The notes below the pieces were generated by a model that searched no databases, was not told where the DNA came from, and saw only the letters and a list, made by a program, of their open reading frames with translations. DNA of 64,000 nucleotides from Chthoniobacteraceae bacterium. GTDB taxonomy: Bacteria > Verrucomicrobiota > Verrucomicrobiia > Chthoniobacterales > Chthoniobacteraceae. Shown piece after piece: positions 45,044 to 53,928 of the stretch; the first letter of the stretch is position 1, and the number at the start of each line of letters is the position of its first letter. A program made the translations under genes and the position numbers. The stretch covers positions 434,001 through 498,000 of the forward strand of contig JAQGOL010000030.1 of assembly GCA_028293625.1 (NCBI GenBank). Direction: 5' to 3'.

Positions 45044-45919
45044 ATGGCTGCTTACCATCTCGGCTCAATGAACCGCTTTGCCTCCGCCGCCGGCGTCTTG
45101 ATTGACCGGATCAGGATTAACACGATCACCCGGCAGGAGCGCGAGGGCCGCGTGGCCTGGATCAAGCGCCGCCGCCCGGCCGCGCGGTTGATTCTTGGAT
45201 TTGCCAACGGATTTTTCCATCTGGCCACGGCCCCCCTTCGCGCGCTTGCCGATCCCCTGCTCTGGCAACGCTGGGAGGTGGAGAGTTTTAACATCCTGCA
45301 TGCACCGGAATTTCACGCTTTTTCACCTGAGCCCGCTTCGGCTGAGGCGGACGAATTGCCGGGCGTCAATCTTACCATTCATCTTGATGGCGGCACCATT
45401 ACTCCTTTGATGGCCGCCGCTGCCGGACGCGAACTTCACCGGGCCCATCAATGCCACTGCCCGCAGTTCAACGGGTTGTGGTCGCACGGCGATCCACATC
45501 TTGGCAACTTCATCTATGACGACCGGACCAATCGGGCGCGTCTGATTGATTTTGAAGTCATGCACCTGCAGGCGCTCCCGGCAAAAGAACGGCACTCGGA
45601 CGATCTCCTCATTTTCCTTCAGGACATGGCAGGCCGGATCCGTAGCGAAGCGTGGATGCCGTGTGCCGAGGCGTTTCTAAAAGCATATGCAAATCCGGAA
45701 CTGACCGGGTTGCTTTTGGAAAAATTGAAGGCGCCGCGATGGGGTTTCGCGCGGCTTTGGTGGATCGTTCGCTTAAGCTACATCTCCGGCAGGGAATGGC
45801 GGGTGCGGTTTGAAAAGCTGCGATGCGCCATTCAGTCGGGAAGCTGTTCGCCGGACAATCCTTCCGCAGCGCACGATCCGAGCGGGTTCCTGATTATTAC
45901 CCAATCGAGCACCGGCTGA
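45044..45919 (+). CDS. Small kinase-like protein (HGDxHxxN motif)
   Basis: About 291 residues, starting at ATG 45044, with an alternative ATG at 45068. The C-terminal half contains [25 protein letters not shown], the catalytic-loop and metal-binding (D..N...DFE) arrangement of small kinases of the APH/Kdo-kinase type. The N-terminal glycine loop is not clear. Candidate roles are phosphorylation of a lipopolysaccharide core sugar or of another small molecule. It follows the Exb block by about 65 nt. Its last 88 bases overlap the 3' end of the minus-strand ferredoxin gene, so both ends are overprinted. Confidence 0.6.
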   Translation: MAAYHLGSMNRFASAAGVLIDRIRINTITRQEREGRVAWIKRRRPAARLILGFANGFFHLATAPLRALADPLLWQRWEVESFNILHAPEFHAFSPEPASAEADELPGVNLTIHLDGGTITPLMAAAAGRELHRAHQCHCPQFNGLWSHGDPHLGNFIYDDRTNRARLIDFEVMHLQALPAKERHSDDLLIFLQDMAGRIRSEAWMPCAEAFLKAYANPELTGLLLEKLKAPRWGFARLWWIVRLSYISGREWRVRFEKLRCAIQSGSCSPDNPSAAHDPSGFLIITQSSTG

Positions 45920-46212
45920 CCACCGAGGATGTGTTCTTCCAAAATCCGCTCAAATCGGGCCGGCGTGATTTCGCCATACCAGACGCCCTCCGGGTAAACG
46001 ACAAGCCACGGCCCGTTTGTGCAGATCCGAAAACAGCCGGCTTTGGTTCGCATCACCGCGATCTTGCTCTCCCTGACGCGCTTTTTCACAAATTCCCAAA
46101 GCGCCTCGCCATCGCGTGCATCGCAGCAATCCGGCCCGATGCACAAAAAGAGATGCCGGGCAGCCTGCTGAATACCGGCCTTTTCAAGTCCTTTTAAAAG
46201 CGAATCATTCAT
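45832..46212 (-). CDS. Thioredoxin-like [2Fe-2S] ferredoxin
   Basis: A 126-residue protein with the thioredoxin-fold 2Fe-2S pattern: CIGPDCC near the N-terminus, then [23 protein letters not shown], giving C-x4-C...C-x3-C ligands as in the (2Fe-2S) ferredoxins of NuoE/Shethna type II. It carries electrons to an unidentified partner. Conserved sequence ends near residue 100; the final ~25 residues overlap the neighbouring kinase-like gene on the other strand. It is divergent from argG by about 125 nt. Confidence 0.85.
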   Translation of the reverse strand: MNDSLLKGLEKAGIQQAARHLFLCIGPDCCDARDGEALWEFVKKRVRESKIAVMRTKAGCFRICTNGPWLVVYPEGVWYGEITPARFERILEEHILGGQPVLDWVIIRNPLGSCAAEGLSGEQLPD

Positions 46213-46337
46213 TTTTAGATGGAGCGCATGGAAGCGTTCATCGCAGAGAACCAGGCGCGGCGCACCTCGAATTGCGCACTTCTAAAAAATCCGTGTTTCC
46301 TCCGGCGAACTCCACGGCTAAAAGGGCGATCCTTTTT

Positions 46338-47627
46338 ATGAAAATCGTCGTCGCTTATTCGGGAGGGCTCGATACCTCCGTGCTTCTCACTTGGCTGAAA
46401 GAAACCTATAGCGCGGAGATTATCGCGTTTTGCGCCGATGTCGGCCAGGAAGAGGAGCTCGACGGGCTCGAAGAGAAGGCGCTGCGCACCGGGGCGAGCA
46501 AATGTTATATCGACGATCTGCGCGAGGAGTTTGCCCGGGATTTTATTTTCCCAATGATCCAGGCCGGCGCGATCTACGAGGGCCAGTATTTCCTCGGCAC
46601 GAGCATTGCCCGCCCGCTGATCGCCAAGCGGATGGTGGAAATTGCCCGCCGTGAAAACGCTGACGCGGTGGCGCATGGAGCCACCGGCAAAGGAAACGAT
46701 CAGGTCCGCTTTGAACTGACGGCGGCGGCGCTTGCCCCTGAGCTGCAGGTCATCGCGCCGTGGCGGCTTGAGAATTTCCGCGAAACCTTCCCCGGCCGTG
46801 CCGAGATGATTGCGTATGCGGAGGCGAACAAGATCCCCGTCCAGGCGTCGGCTAAAAAGCCGTATTCGATGGATCGCAATCTTTTGCACATCAGCTTTGA
46901 GAGCGGAATTTTGGAAGACCCATGGTTTGACGCAAGCGCTGACGCGGCCCGCGACATGTATGTGTTGAGCGTTTCTCCCGAGGAAGCTCCCGACAAAGCC
47001 GAGCACGTCGAGTTGCTCTTTGAAAAAGGAATCTGCATCGGTCTCGGTTCAGCGGGTCTTGAAGCGCTGTTGCACGATCTGGGGATCGGCAACGGGGTGA
47101 CGTTCAATGCCGATGGACACGCGTTATTGACGCCGCTTTCCATCATGCGGGTTCTGAATAAACTGGGCGGCCGCCACGGGGTGGGCCGGGTCGATATGGT
47201 TGAAAACCGCTTTGTGGGAATGAAATCACGCGGCGTTTACGAAACCCCGGGCGGCGCGATCCTGCACTTTGCCCATCGCCAGATGGAATCGATCACGATG
47301 GATCGGGAAGTAATGCATCTGCGCGATTCATTGATCCCAAAATACGCCTCGCTCGTTTACAACGGCTTCTGGTTCGCGCCGGAACGCGAAGCGCTGCAAA
47401 CCTTCGTTACCGAATCGCAAAAACACGTCACTGGCGTTGTCCGCGTTAAATTGTACAAAGGCAATGTGATCGCCGCCGGCCGCAAGAGCCCGGTAAGCCT
47501 TTACAACCCGGATATCGCAACCATGGAAGCCGATCCGACCAAGGCTTACAATCAGAGTGACGCGACCGGATTTATTGCCCTTAACGCGTTGCGATTGAAA
47601 GTCGCTTCCCGCGTCCACAAAGCCTGA
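46338..47627 (+). CDS. argG: Argininosuccinate synthase
   Basis: A 429-residue protein catalysing ATP-dependent joining of citrulline and aspartate in arginine synthesis. The ATP-binding motif AYSGGLDTS is at the very start, and [11 protein letters not shown] fixes the ATG at 46338. Other signatures are [14 protein letters not shown], FTxxGTVHR-like [32 protein letters not shown] and [10 protein letters not shown]. It is about 25 residues longer than many ArgG proteins, through an insert with [16 protein letters not shown] before the GRHGVGRVD block. The N-acetylglutamate synthase gene of the same pathway is about 10 kb away. Confidence 0.96.
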   Translation: MKIVVAYSGGLDTSVLLTWLKETYSAEIIAFCADVGQEEELDGLEEKALRTGASKCYIDDLREEFARDFIFPMIQAGAIYEGQYFLGTSIARPLIAKRMVEIARRENADAVAHGATGKGNDQVRFELTAAALAPELQVIAPWRLENFRETFPGRAEMIAYAEANKIPVQASAKKPYSMDRNLLHISFESGILEDPWFDASADAARDMYVLSVSPEEAPDKAEHVELLFEKGICIGLGSAGLEALLHDLGIGNGVTFNADGHALLTPLSIMRVLNKLGGRHGVGRVDMVENRFVGMKSRGVYETPGGAILHFAHRQMESITMDREVMHLRDSLIPKYASLVYNGFWFAPEREALQTFVTESQKHVTGVVRVKLYKGNVIAAGRKSPVSLYNPDIATMEADPTKAYNQSDATGFIALNALRLKVASRVHKA

Positions 47628-47652
47628 ATCTACCAAAGGGCCCCCCCGTTTT

Positions 47653-48783
47653 ATGTGGAATAAACCCGCCGCATTCGCCGCCCTTGCATCCTTGCTTCTC
47701 GCCCCGATTGCCCGGTGCGCGGAGCCGGCCCCCGAGGACATCACGTCGACGCTGGAACCGATCCGGCAACAAAATGCGGTTCCCGCGCTGGCGGCGGCGG
47801 CGATCCGGGACGGTCATGTGACCTTCATCGGAGCGACGGGGGTGCGCAAATTTGGTTCCCAGGAAGCGGTGACCGTCGAGGACCGATGGCATATTGGATC
47901 ATGCACAAAGTCGATGACAGCTTCCCTGGCCGCGATGCTTGTGGAAGAGGGCAAACTGAGCTGGGAAACGACGGTATCGAAGGTTTTCCCGGAGTTGCGT
48001 GACAAGATGAACCCGCAATGGCGCGAGGTGACGCTTGAACAGCTGCTCACCCATCGCGCTGGCGCACCCCATGATCCGCCGCCGGCTTTGTGGAACGAAG
48101 CGTTCAAACGCAAAGGCACGCCAACCGAGCAACGGCTTGCTTTTATCCGTGGAATCCTCGCACAGAAACCCGAGGCGGATCCCGGCACGAAGTTCATTTA
48201 CTCCAATCAAGGGTATTCAATCGCCGGAGCGATGATTGAACGCATCACCGGAAAACCGTGGGAAACTCTCCTGGCCGCCCGCCTTTTTACGCCTTTAAAA
48301 ATGACATCCGCCGGCTTTGGCGCTCCCGCCACGCCCGGCAGAGTTGATCAACCGTGGGGACATCAAGGTGCCGGCGCGACATTAAAACCGGTGCCGCCCG
48401 GTCCCAATGCGGATAACCCGCCATCCATCGGCCCCGGCGGCACCGTGCATTGTTCGATCGGCGACCTGGTCCGATATGCCGGTTGGCACGCGGCATCCTC
48501 CCGAAACGAACGGCTGCTTCTCAACGATACAAGCTTTACCCGGCTCCACACGCCCGCTTCAGGGCAGGACTACGCGATGGGCTGGAATGTGACCCAACGC
48601 GACTGGGCCGGCGGCACAACCCTGGTGCATAACGGCACAAATACGATGTTTTATGCCGTCATCTGGATTGCGCCGGAGAAAAACGCAGCATTCGTGGCAG
48701 CAACCAATGCCGCCGGACCAGCGGCGGAAAAAGCGTGCGATGACGCCATTTCAGCGCTCGTGCAGCGCCAGCTCGCTCAATAG
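47653..48783 (+). CDS. Secreted serine hydrolase (class C beta-lactamase family)
   Basis: A 376-residue protein with a signal peptide (MWNKPAAFAALASLLLAP). The catalytic serine lies in the SxxK motif SCTKS (near residue 83), the Tyr in YSNQGYSIAG, and a C-terminal HNG-type segment is present (TLVHNGTNTMFYAV). This is the beta-lactamase/D-alanyl-D-alanine carboxypeptidase/esterase fold. Class C resistance activity is not implied: such proteins often are esterases or peptidases. It follows argG by 25 nt but is functionally unrelated. Its last bases overlap the end of the minus-strand rhodanese gene. Confidence 0.87.
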   Translation: MWNKPAAFAALASLLLAPIARCAEPAPEDITSTLEPIRQQNAVPALAAAAIRDGHVTFIGATGVRKFGSQEAVTVEDRWHIGSCTKSMTASLAAMLVEEGKLSWETTVSKVFPELRDKMNPQWREVTLEQLLTHRAGAPHDPPPALWNEAFKRKGTPTEQRLAFIRGILAQKPEADPGTKFIYSNQGYSIAGAMIERITGKPWETLLAARLFTPLKMTSAGFGAPATPGRVDQPWGHQGAGATLKPVPPGPNADNPPSIGPGGTVHCSIGDLVRYAGWHAASSRNERLLLNDTSFTRLHTPASGQDYAMGWNVTQRDWAGGTTLVHNGTNTMFYAVIWIAPEKNAAFVAATNAAGPAAEKACDDAISALVQRQLAQ

Positions 48784-49106
48784 CGGGGCACGGCGGAATC
48801 GATTTCCTGCGACCAGGCATCGATTCCGCCTGTGAGATTCCTCACGTTCGTGTAGCCGTTGCGGATCAAAAAATCGGCTGCGCGCGCCGAACGCCCCCCA
48901 TGATGGCAGTGCACGATCAGAACTTCGTCCTGATCGGTCAGTTTTTCTTCCACCACGGCCGGCCACTCGGAAAGCGCCATCAGTTCCGCGCCGGGAATCC
49001 GGCAAAGTTCCCATTCATCGCTCTCGCGCACGTCGATTAAACGCGCGGGAGCCGGCGACTCCATGAGTGCTTTAGTTTCCTGAACAGTAATAGCTGGAAC
49101 GTTCAC
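48777..49106 (-). CDS. Rhodanese-like domain protein
   Basis: A 109-residue single rhodanese domain. The family DVRESDEWELCRIPGA block is followed by the active-site cysteine loop VHCHHGGRSARAADFL and GYTNVRNLTGGIDAW. It transfers sulfane sulfur, probably as persulfide on Cys. It is cytoplasmic. Its 3' end overlaps the end of the serine hydrolase gene by 7 nt (tail to tail). It starts 6 nt after the L,D-transpeptidase stop on the same strand, so the two may be co-transcribed. Confidence 0.88.
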   Translation of the reverse strand: MNVPAITVQETKALMESPAPARLIDVRESDEWELCRIPGAELMALSEWPAVVEEKLTDQDEVLIVHCHHGGRSARAADFLIRNGYTNVRNLTGGIDAWSQEIDSAVPRY

Positions 49107-49112
49107 AATTGT

Positions 49113-49739
49113 TTACGGGGTAATTACAACAGGAGTGCCGACTGACACGTTTTCAAAAAACTTCTGCGCCATGAATCCCGGCATCCGAATGCATCCATGC
49201 GAGGCAGGGTAACCCGGGAGAAATCCTTCATGCATTCCGACCCCGCCCGTTATCCGCATGAAAAAAGGCATTCTGGCGCCATCGTAAATGGCTCCCGGCG
49301 GTTTTGGATCCTTGGTGTTATCAATATCCTTTTGAATGATGCCGCCATCCCGGTCGACATAATCGCCGTACATCGATGATTTATGATCGATGTCTTTCTG
49401 GATAATCTTGTAATTGCCAACCGGCGTATCATGCCCTTCCCGGCCGGTGGAAAGAACGGAGATGCCGACCAGTTCGCCGCCTTTATAAAAATAAGCGCGC
49501 TGTTCGCTGACACTGATTCGCACTGAAGGTGAACCGGAAACCCCGTTTCCGTCCCAATACGATACATCGTCGTAATTGGCGCGTTTCTGCTCCTTGGGTT
49601 GGGTCTTAAATCCGCCTAGATACACGGTCTCGCCGCTGTATCTCGGATCGTTCATGGCGCAAGCCGCGCTTAACAGCGTCAGCACCGACAAAATGGCTCG
49701 GCCTAATTGTGGCCTTGGGAAAAGGGGTGATTTCAACAC
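49113..49739 (-). CDS. L,D-transpeptidase (YkuD family) lipoprotein
   Basis: A 208-residue protein with a GTG start at 49739. The N-terminus has a lipobox (TLLSAAC), so it is likely an outer-membrane- or inner-membrane-anchored lipoprotein. The YkuD catalytic region is clear: GVGMHEGFLPGYPASHGCIRMP with His and the SHGC(I)R catalytic Cys. An insert near residues 105-150 has repeated IIQKDID units. It cross-links peptidoglycan between meso-diaminopimelate residues (3-3 links) or attaches proteins to it. The substrate peptide cannot be inferred. Confidence 0.9.
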   Translation of the reverse strand: MLKSPLFPRPQLGRAILSVLTLLSAACAMNDPRYSGETVYLGGFKTQPKEQKRANYDDVSYWDGNGVSGSPSVRISVSEQRAYFYKGGELVGISVLSTGREGHDTPVGNYKIIQKDIDHKSSMYGDYVDRDGGIIQKDIDNTKDPKPPGAIYDGARMPFFMRITGGVGMHEGFLPGYPASHGCIRMPGFMAQKFFENVSVGTPVVITP

Positions 49740-49828
49740 GTGCCACTTAACTTCTCAAAACAAACGCGTCAAGAAGGCAGTGGCGCTGAAAAAGAGCCTG
49801 CGATAAAGAAATCTTTCCGTACATTCCA

Positions 49829-49859
49829 ACGGCGCACGAAGCCTTGCCCCGTGCGCCGT
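49829..49859. terminator. Perfect hairpin downstream of the small secreted protein gene
   Basis: A 10-bp perfect inverted repeat (ACGGCGCACG with CGTGCGCCGT, arms 49829-49838 and 49850-49859). It lies about 28 nt past the stop of the minus-strand gene at 49887. No clear T run follows, so it is either a weak terminator or an mRNA stabilising hairpin. Confidence 0.45.
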
Positions 49860-49886
49860 CGGTCGAACTGAAGGGATCGGAAAAAA

Positions 49887-50321
49887 CTATTTCTTTTTCT
49901 CAGCGGTCGCTTCCGGGGATTTACCGGCATCTGCCTTCGGCGCCTCGGCCTTGGCGCCCGTCATGACGCTGACCGCGTCCCATTTGTCGCCATTTTTAGA
50001 GATCTGGCCACGCACCTCCTGGCCCGCCGTCAGGCTATTGAGGTCAGAAGCGGCGCCGTCCTTTGTAATCTTGGTCGAATCAGTGATGTGGAAAACGCGC
50101 TCCTTTTCCTTTCCCTTGATGGTGAAAGTCTTCGCGGTGGCATCGACGGCGGAAATCGTGCCGTGATAGGGCACTTTGGCGCCCGATTCAGCAGTCTTGG
50201 TTTCAGCGGCCTTTGGAGCTTCCACGGCGCCGGCTTCGGTTTTTTTATCGGCAAAGGAAGCCAGCGGCAAAGTCGCGGCAACGAGTGTGAGAACAAACGA
50301 TTTAACGAGGGTCTTTTTCAT
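49887..50321 (-). CDS. Small secreted protein with beta-barrel-like domain
   Basis: A 144-residue protein. Signal peptide MKKTLVKSFVLTLVAATLPLASFA, an Ala/Lys/Glu-rich linker, then a compact domain with GTISAVDATAKTFTIKGKEKERVFHITDSTKI and GQEVRGQISKNGDKWDAVSVM, and a low-complexity charged tail. The repeated beta-strand pattern resembles DUF5666-like OB domains. Function is unknown. It is preceded by no clear partner gene. Confidence 0.7.
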   Translation of the reverse strand: MKKTLVKSFVLTLVAATLPLASFADKKTEAGAVEAPKAAETKTAESGAKVPYHGTISAVDATAKTFTIKGKEKERVFHITDSTKITKDGAASDLNSLTAGQEVRGQISKNGDKWDAVSVMTGAKAEAPKADAGKSPEATAEKKK

Positions 50322-50378
50322 AATGGATAATCAACGTCGGTTTGACGTTTTCACCCTGCGGTGGTTTCAACCGCGCGA

Positions 50379-51116
50379 TCAAGCCTGCGAGGCTGCCCTG
50401 ATAGATCGCTCCGCCACGTAGAGCGATACGATCCCCCCGGTCAGCGGCTTCCATTGCGCCGCGTCAAACCCGGTTTCCTTTAAAAGCGCGCACATGGCCG
50501 CGCCGTGAGGGAAAGTCTCAATCGAATCAGCCAGATAATCATACGCCGCCTTTTCCCCGGTCACAAAAGCGGCAACGCGCGGCAGAACGAAGTGCAGATA
50601 TGGCCGGTAGATCCAACGCAATGGGGCGGGCGGAACCGAGAAGTCGAGGATAAGGAGATGGCCGCCGGGCTTGAGCACACGGTGCATTTCCTGCAGGGCA
50701 CCGGTCCAGGAAGCCATGTTGCGCAGCCCGAAAGCGACCGTGAGCAGATCGAAGGCTTGATCTTCAAACGGCAATGCGAGGCCGTCGGCCACCACGAGGT
50801 TGCGCAATCCCTTGCGTTGGGAGACCTGAAGCATCGGCAGGCAAAAATCCGCCCCGATAATAGTGCTGCCGGGACATGCCGCGGCCAGCGTGAGGGCCAG
50901 ATCGCCGCTGCCGGTCGCCAGATCAAGGATGCGCTCCGGTTTCCATTGCCGCGCCAGCATCGCCGCCCGGCGACGCCATAAAAAATCGAGCCCGCCACTA
51001 AGCAGGTGATTGGCAAGATCGTAACGCCGGGCGATTCCGGCAAACATCGCCTGGACGCGGGGACCTTTATCGTTTGAAGGAACGGGCGAAATCGCCGTTT
51101 TTTGTCGATCGAACAC
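50379..51116 (-). CDS. ubiE: Demethylmenaquinone / ubiquinone C-methyltransferase (UbiE/MenG)
   Basis: About 245 residues. A SAM-dependent methyltransferase of the UbiE/COQ5 family: MFAGIARRYDLANHLLSGG at the N-terminus, the SAM motif LDLATGSGDLAL, GADFCLPML, and DLLTVAFGLRNMASW, then EMHRVLKPGGHLLILDFS, all UbiE-specific. It methylates demethylmenaquinone (or 2-polyprenyl-methoxy-benzoquinol). The start is a GTG at 51116; a longer frame would run through the tRNA-Leu gene and is rejected. It lies 39 nt past the tRNA gene on the same strand, so it may be transcribed with it. Confidence 0.9.
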   Translation of the reverse strand: MFDRQKTAISPVPSNDKGPRVQAMFAGIARRYDLANHLLSGGLDFLWRRRAAMLARQWKPERILDLATGSGDLALTLAAACPGSTIIGADFCLPMLQVSQRKGLRNLVVADGLALPFEDQAFDLLTVAFGLRNMASWTGALQEMHRVLKPGGHLLILDFSVPPAPLRWIYRPYLHFVLPRVAAFVTGEKAAYDYLADSIETFPHGAAMCALLKETGFDAAQWKPLTGGIVSLYVAERSIRAASQA

Positions 51117-51155
51117 GATGGAAAGGTGGGATCGGGAGGGCCCGATCAGAAAAGT

Positions 51156-51235
51156 GCTCGCGAGAGGAGTCGAACCTCCACGGGTTTCCCCATACGATTC
51201 TGAGTCGTACGCGTCTGCCATTCCGCCACGCGAGC
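51156..51235 (-). tRNA. tRNA-Leu(CAG)
   Basis: On the minus strand an 80-nt cloverleaf starts GCTCGCGTGGCGGAATGGCAG and ends in CGCGAGC, pairing perfectly with the acceptor 5' arm. The anticodon loop CTCAGAA gives CAG. The variable arm (TGGGGAAACCCGT) and the Leu-type D arm identify a class II tRNA. The T arm is GAGGTTCGACTCCTC. CCA is not encoded. Confidence 0.95.
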
Positions 51236-51290
51236 AAATTTTCTGAGCGGCTTTCCGCCAGCGGGGCGGAAGGTTTCGCAGAGGGACCTG

Positions 51291-51314
51291 AAAAAAGCAA
51301 AGGGTTTCTTCGCT
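51291..51314 (-). terminator. Rho-independent terminator downstream of dnaN
   Basis: On the minus strand, AGCGAAG pairs with CTTTGCT (one G-U pair), with a five-base loop and a run of six T residues after the stem. It starts about 20 nt after the dnaN stop, so it ends the dnaA-dnaN transcript before the tRNA-Leu gene. A separate hairpin at 51253-51271 (TTCCGCC with GGCGGAA) lies closer to the tRNA. Confidence 0.75.
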
Positions 51315-51334
51315 TTTATAGCGATCAAATCGGC

Positions 51335-52429
51335 CTAGCTGATCCGCATCGGCATGATGACGTAAAGAAATGGACTCTGGATCTTGATGACCCCCGGGCT
51401 CATCTCGTCAATCAGATCGAGGTAGATCTCGTCATTGGGCAGGTTGCGCAATGGCGCCATGAGAAACTCCGGATTAAAAGCAATCGCGAAGTCCTTGCCT
51501 TTGTAAGCCACCGCCAGTGACTCGCGCGCCTCGCCGACGTCCGGCGTATTGGCAGCGATCTCGATATTGTTCTGGCTGAAGACAAGCTTCACCGAATTGG
51601 ATTTATCGCTCGCAAGCAGCGAAACGCGGTGGACGGCATCCCGGAACTGCTCGCGCTCCAATGTGACACGCTCCTTGGCTTCCCCGGGAATCACCTGCCG
51701 GTAGTTGGGATAATTGCCTTCGATCAGCTTGGAAATCAAAAGGGTGCCGTTGATTTCAAACGCCACCTGGTTTTCTCCAACCGTCATGCGCAGAGTCCCC
51801 TGATCGCTAACAAGCCGCTGCAGCTCGGAAACGCACTTGGTCGGCACGATGATTTCGACTTCCTGAGCGGGCGAAAATTCCAGCGCGATATCGACCAGCG
51901 CCAGGCGGCGGCCATCGGTGGCAACCATGGTCAGTTTGTTTTCCTTGAACGAAAAAAGGATCCCGTTGAGGACATACCTCGTCTCGTCCGTGGAGATCGC
52001 GTAAGAGGTCTTTCTTAACGCATCGCGCAGTTCTTTTTGAACGATGGTGAATTCCTTGGCGTTCTCAAATTTCGGCAAGGGCGGAAACTCTTCCTCGGGC
52101 AAGCCGTTGATTTTGAAAAAACTTTGCCCGCACCGGATGGAAGCGACGTTTTTGGCGTCGATATCGACCTGGATCTCATTGGCGGGTAGTTCGCGAACGA
52201 TGTTGGCGAGACGGCGCGCGGGGAGCGTGGTGCCGCCCGGTTCGCTGATCTGCGCCTCGACCACGCCGCAAACGCCCACATCAAGATCAGTGGTTGTCAG
52301 CCGCAACTGCCCGTCGGCGGCCTGCAACAGCACATTGGATAAAATCGGCAGCGTGGTGCGGGTGCTAACAACATTCTGAACGGTCTGGAGGCCTTCGAGC
52401 AGCTTCTCCTTGCTGACGCTAAATTTCAT
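51335..52429 (-). CDS. dnaN: DNA polymerase III beta subunit (sliding clamp)
   Basis: A 364-residue sliding clamp with three related beta-clamp domains. It opens MKFSVSKEKLLEGLQTVQNVVSTRTTLPILSN, ends in PFLYVIMPMRIS, the conserved C-terminal PMR tail, and contains TRYVLNGILFSF and ATDGRRLALVD. It tethers DNA polymerase III to DNA. The gene follows dnaA by about 105 nt on the same strand, the common bacterial dnaA-dnaN order. Confidence 0.97.
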   Translation of the reverse strand: MKFSVSKEKLLEGLQTVQNVVSTRTTLPILSNVLLQAADGQLRLTTTDLDVGVCGVVEAQISEPGGTTLPARRLANIVRELPANEIQVDIDAKNVASIRCGQSFFKINGLPEEEFPPLPKFENAKEFTIVQKELRDALRKTSYAISTDETRYVLNGILFSFKENKLTMVATDGRRLALVDIALEFSPAQEVEIIVPTKCVSELQRLVSDQGTLRMTVGENQVAFEINGTLLISKLIEGNYPNYRQVIPGEAKERVTLEREQFRDAVHRVSLLASDKSNSVKLVFSQNNIEIAANTPDVGEARESLAVAYKGKDFAIAFNPEFLMAPLRNLPNDEIYLDLIDEMSPGVIKIQSPFLYVIMPMRIS

Positions 52430-52533
52430 AGGGGCAAATTAAACAAGTTAAATGAATGAATGGGTTTCTCTACGCAATCACATTTCCCAGCCAATGCGGA
52501 TGGCGCTCACACAGCCAGCCGGCTTTCTCACAA

Positions 52534-53928
52534 TCAACGGTTGAGCTGGCCATCGAGAAACGAAACCACCTGCCGCACTTTTTCTTCGTTAAGAATCTTT
52601 CCTTTCACCAAACGATGCGCATGAAGCACCGTGCCGTGATCGCGCCCTCCAAAGGCGTCGCCGATTTCCGCCAGCGACGATTTTGTCAGCTCGCGGGCAA
52701 GGTACATGGCGATCTGGCGGGGAAACGCGATGTTCTGCGGACGGCGTTTGCTGGTCATGTCGGCCAGCCGCACGTCGAAATGCTCGGCCACCCGCCGCTG
52801 AATCTGGTCGATCGTAATGGCCCTGCGTGCCTCCTCCTGAAGGATGTCCTTCAGCAATTGCTCAATCTTATCGGTGGTCGGGGCGTGTCCGGTCAGCGAG
52901 GCAAAGGAAGCGACCCGCATCAGGGCGCCTTCAAGGCGGCGCACGTTGGTGCGGATCCGTTCAGCCAGAAATTCGAGGATTGAATTGTCGAGTTTGACCT
53001 CGAGGGTTTGCGCTTTTTTTCGAAGAATCGCCTGCCGGGTTTCAATATCGGGCGGCTGAAGCTCCGCCGTGAGGCCCCATTCGAAGCGCGACACAAGCCG
53101 GTGCTCAAGGTTGGCGATTTCCGACGGAGGCCGGTCGCTTGAAAGAACGATCTGCTTATGCCCGTCAAAGAGCGTGTTGAAAGTGTGGAAGAACTCCTCC
53201 TGGGAGCGCTCTTTGCCCGCCAAAAACTGGATGTCGTCAATGAGCAGGACGTCCGCCTGTCGGTAGCGTTTACGGAATTTAACGAGCGTTCCGTTCTGAA
53301 TGCCATCGATAAACTCGTTGGTGAAGCGCTCGCTTGTGACGTAAAAAACCTTCCCCCCTTTTTTGCGGCCCGCGATCTGATGCCCAATCGCATGCATCAG
53401 ATGCGTCTTGCCGAGACCGACTCCGCCGTAAATGAAAAGCGGATTATAGGTTTTGCCGGGGGAATTTGCCACGGCCGAACAGGCCGCATGGGCATATTGG
53501 TTGTTCACGCCGACCACGAACGAATCAAACGTGTTGCGCAGATTCATCCCGTTGGCGGCGGGAGCGGTGGTCTCCTCTTCCGGCTCTTCAGCACCGTTCA
53601 ACGGCGCGGGGACCTGGCGTTGCGACGTGGACGGAGGCGGTGGAACGTTATCCGCCGCCTCGCCATCAAATACGAAACGGACAACGCGCGGACTGCCGAA
53701 AACGAGCATCGTAGCCGAACGTAACAACGGCATGTAGTTGCTCTCAATCCAGAGCTGATAGATGTTGTTTGGAACGCGCAAGGTCACGCTCGCTGAGTCA
53801 AGTTCCACCAGTTCAATTTCTTTGAACCAGCGCTCGAATGTGTCGGCACTAACCTCGGCCTTCATCGCCGCGGCAATCTCCTGCCATACGGCGGTTAAAT
53901 CTTCCACAGGAGCGGATTTATCCACCAT
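52534..53928 (-). CDS. dnaA: Chromosomal replication initiator DnaA
   Basis: A 464-residue AAA+ initiator. Domain I is at about residues 1-85 (VWQEIAAAMKAEVSADTFERWFKEIE), domain II is a Pro/Glu linker, domain III carries Walker A GGVGLGKTHLMH (about 168-178) and Walker B LLIDDIQF. Domain IV has the DnaA-box-binding signature FGGRDHGTVLHAH. The ATG at 53928 gives the family start MVDKSAPVEDL; the longer frame upstream has no resemblance. It binds DnaA boxes to open the origin and activates or represses its own promoter. It lies upstream of dnaN. Confidence 0.97.
   Translation of the reverse strand: MVDKSAPVEDLTAVWQEIAAAMKAEVSADTFERWFKEIELVELDSASVTLRVPNNIYQLWIESNYMPLLRSATMLVFGSPRVVRFVFDGEAADNVPPPPSTSQRQVPAPLNGAEEPEEETTAPAANGMNLRNTFDSFVVGVNNQYAHAACSAVANSPGKTYNPLFIYGGVGLGKTHLMHAIGHQIAGRKKGGKVFYVTSERFTNEFIDGIQNGTLVKFRKRYRQADVLLIDDIQFLAGKERSQEEFFHTFNTLFDGHKQIVLSSDRPPSEIANLEHRLVSRFEWGLTAELQPPDIETRQAILRKKAQTLEVKLDNSILEFLAERIRTNVRRLEGALMRVASFASLTGHAPTTDKIEQLLKDILQEEARRAITIDQIQRRVAEHFDVRLADMTSKRRPQNIAFPRQIAMYLARELTKSSLAEIGDAFGGRDHGTVLHAHRLVKGKILNEEKVRQVVSFLDGQLNR

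Noticed and set aside
46215-47006. Minus-strand frame of 263 codons within argG
   Set aside because: ArgG is certain and the antisense frame has no coding signature.
47653-48783. Class C beta-lactamase giving antibiotic resistance
   Set aside because: The SxxK and Tyr motifs show only the fold; the family contains many esterases and peptidases, and no regulator such as AmpR is adjacent.
51117-51221. Longer ubiE start covering part of the tRNA-Leu gene
   Set aside because: The extra residues come from the tRNA region, and the family resemblance begins only after the GTG at 51116.
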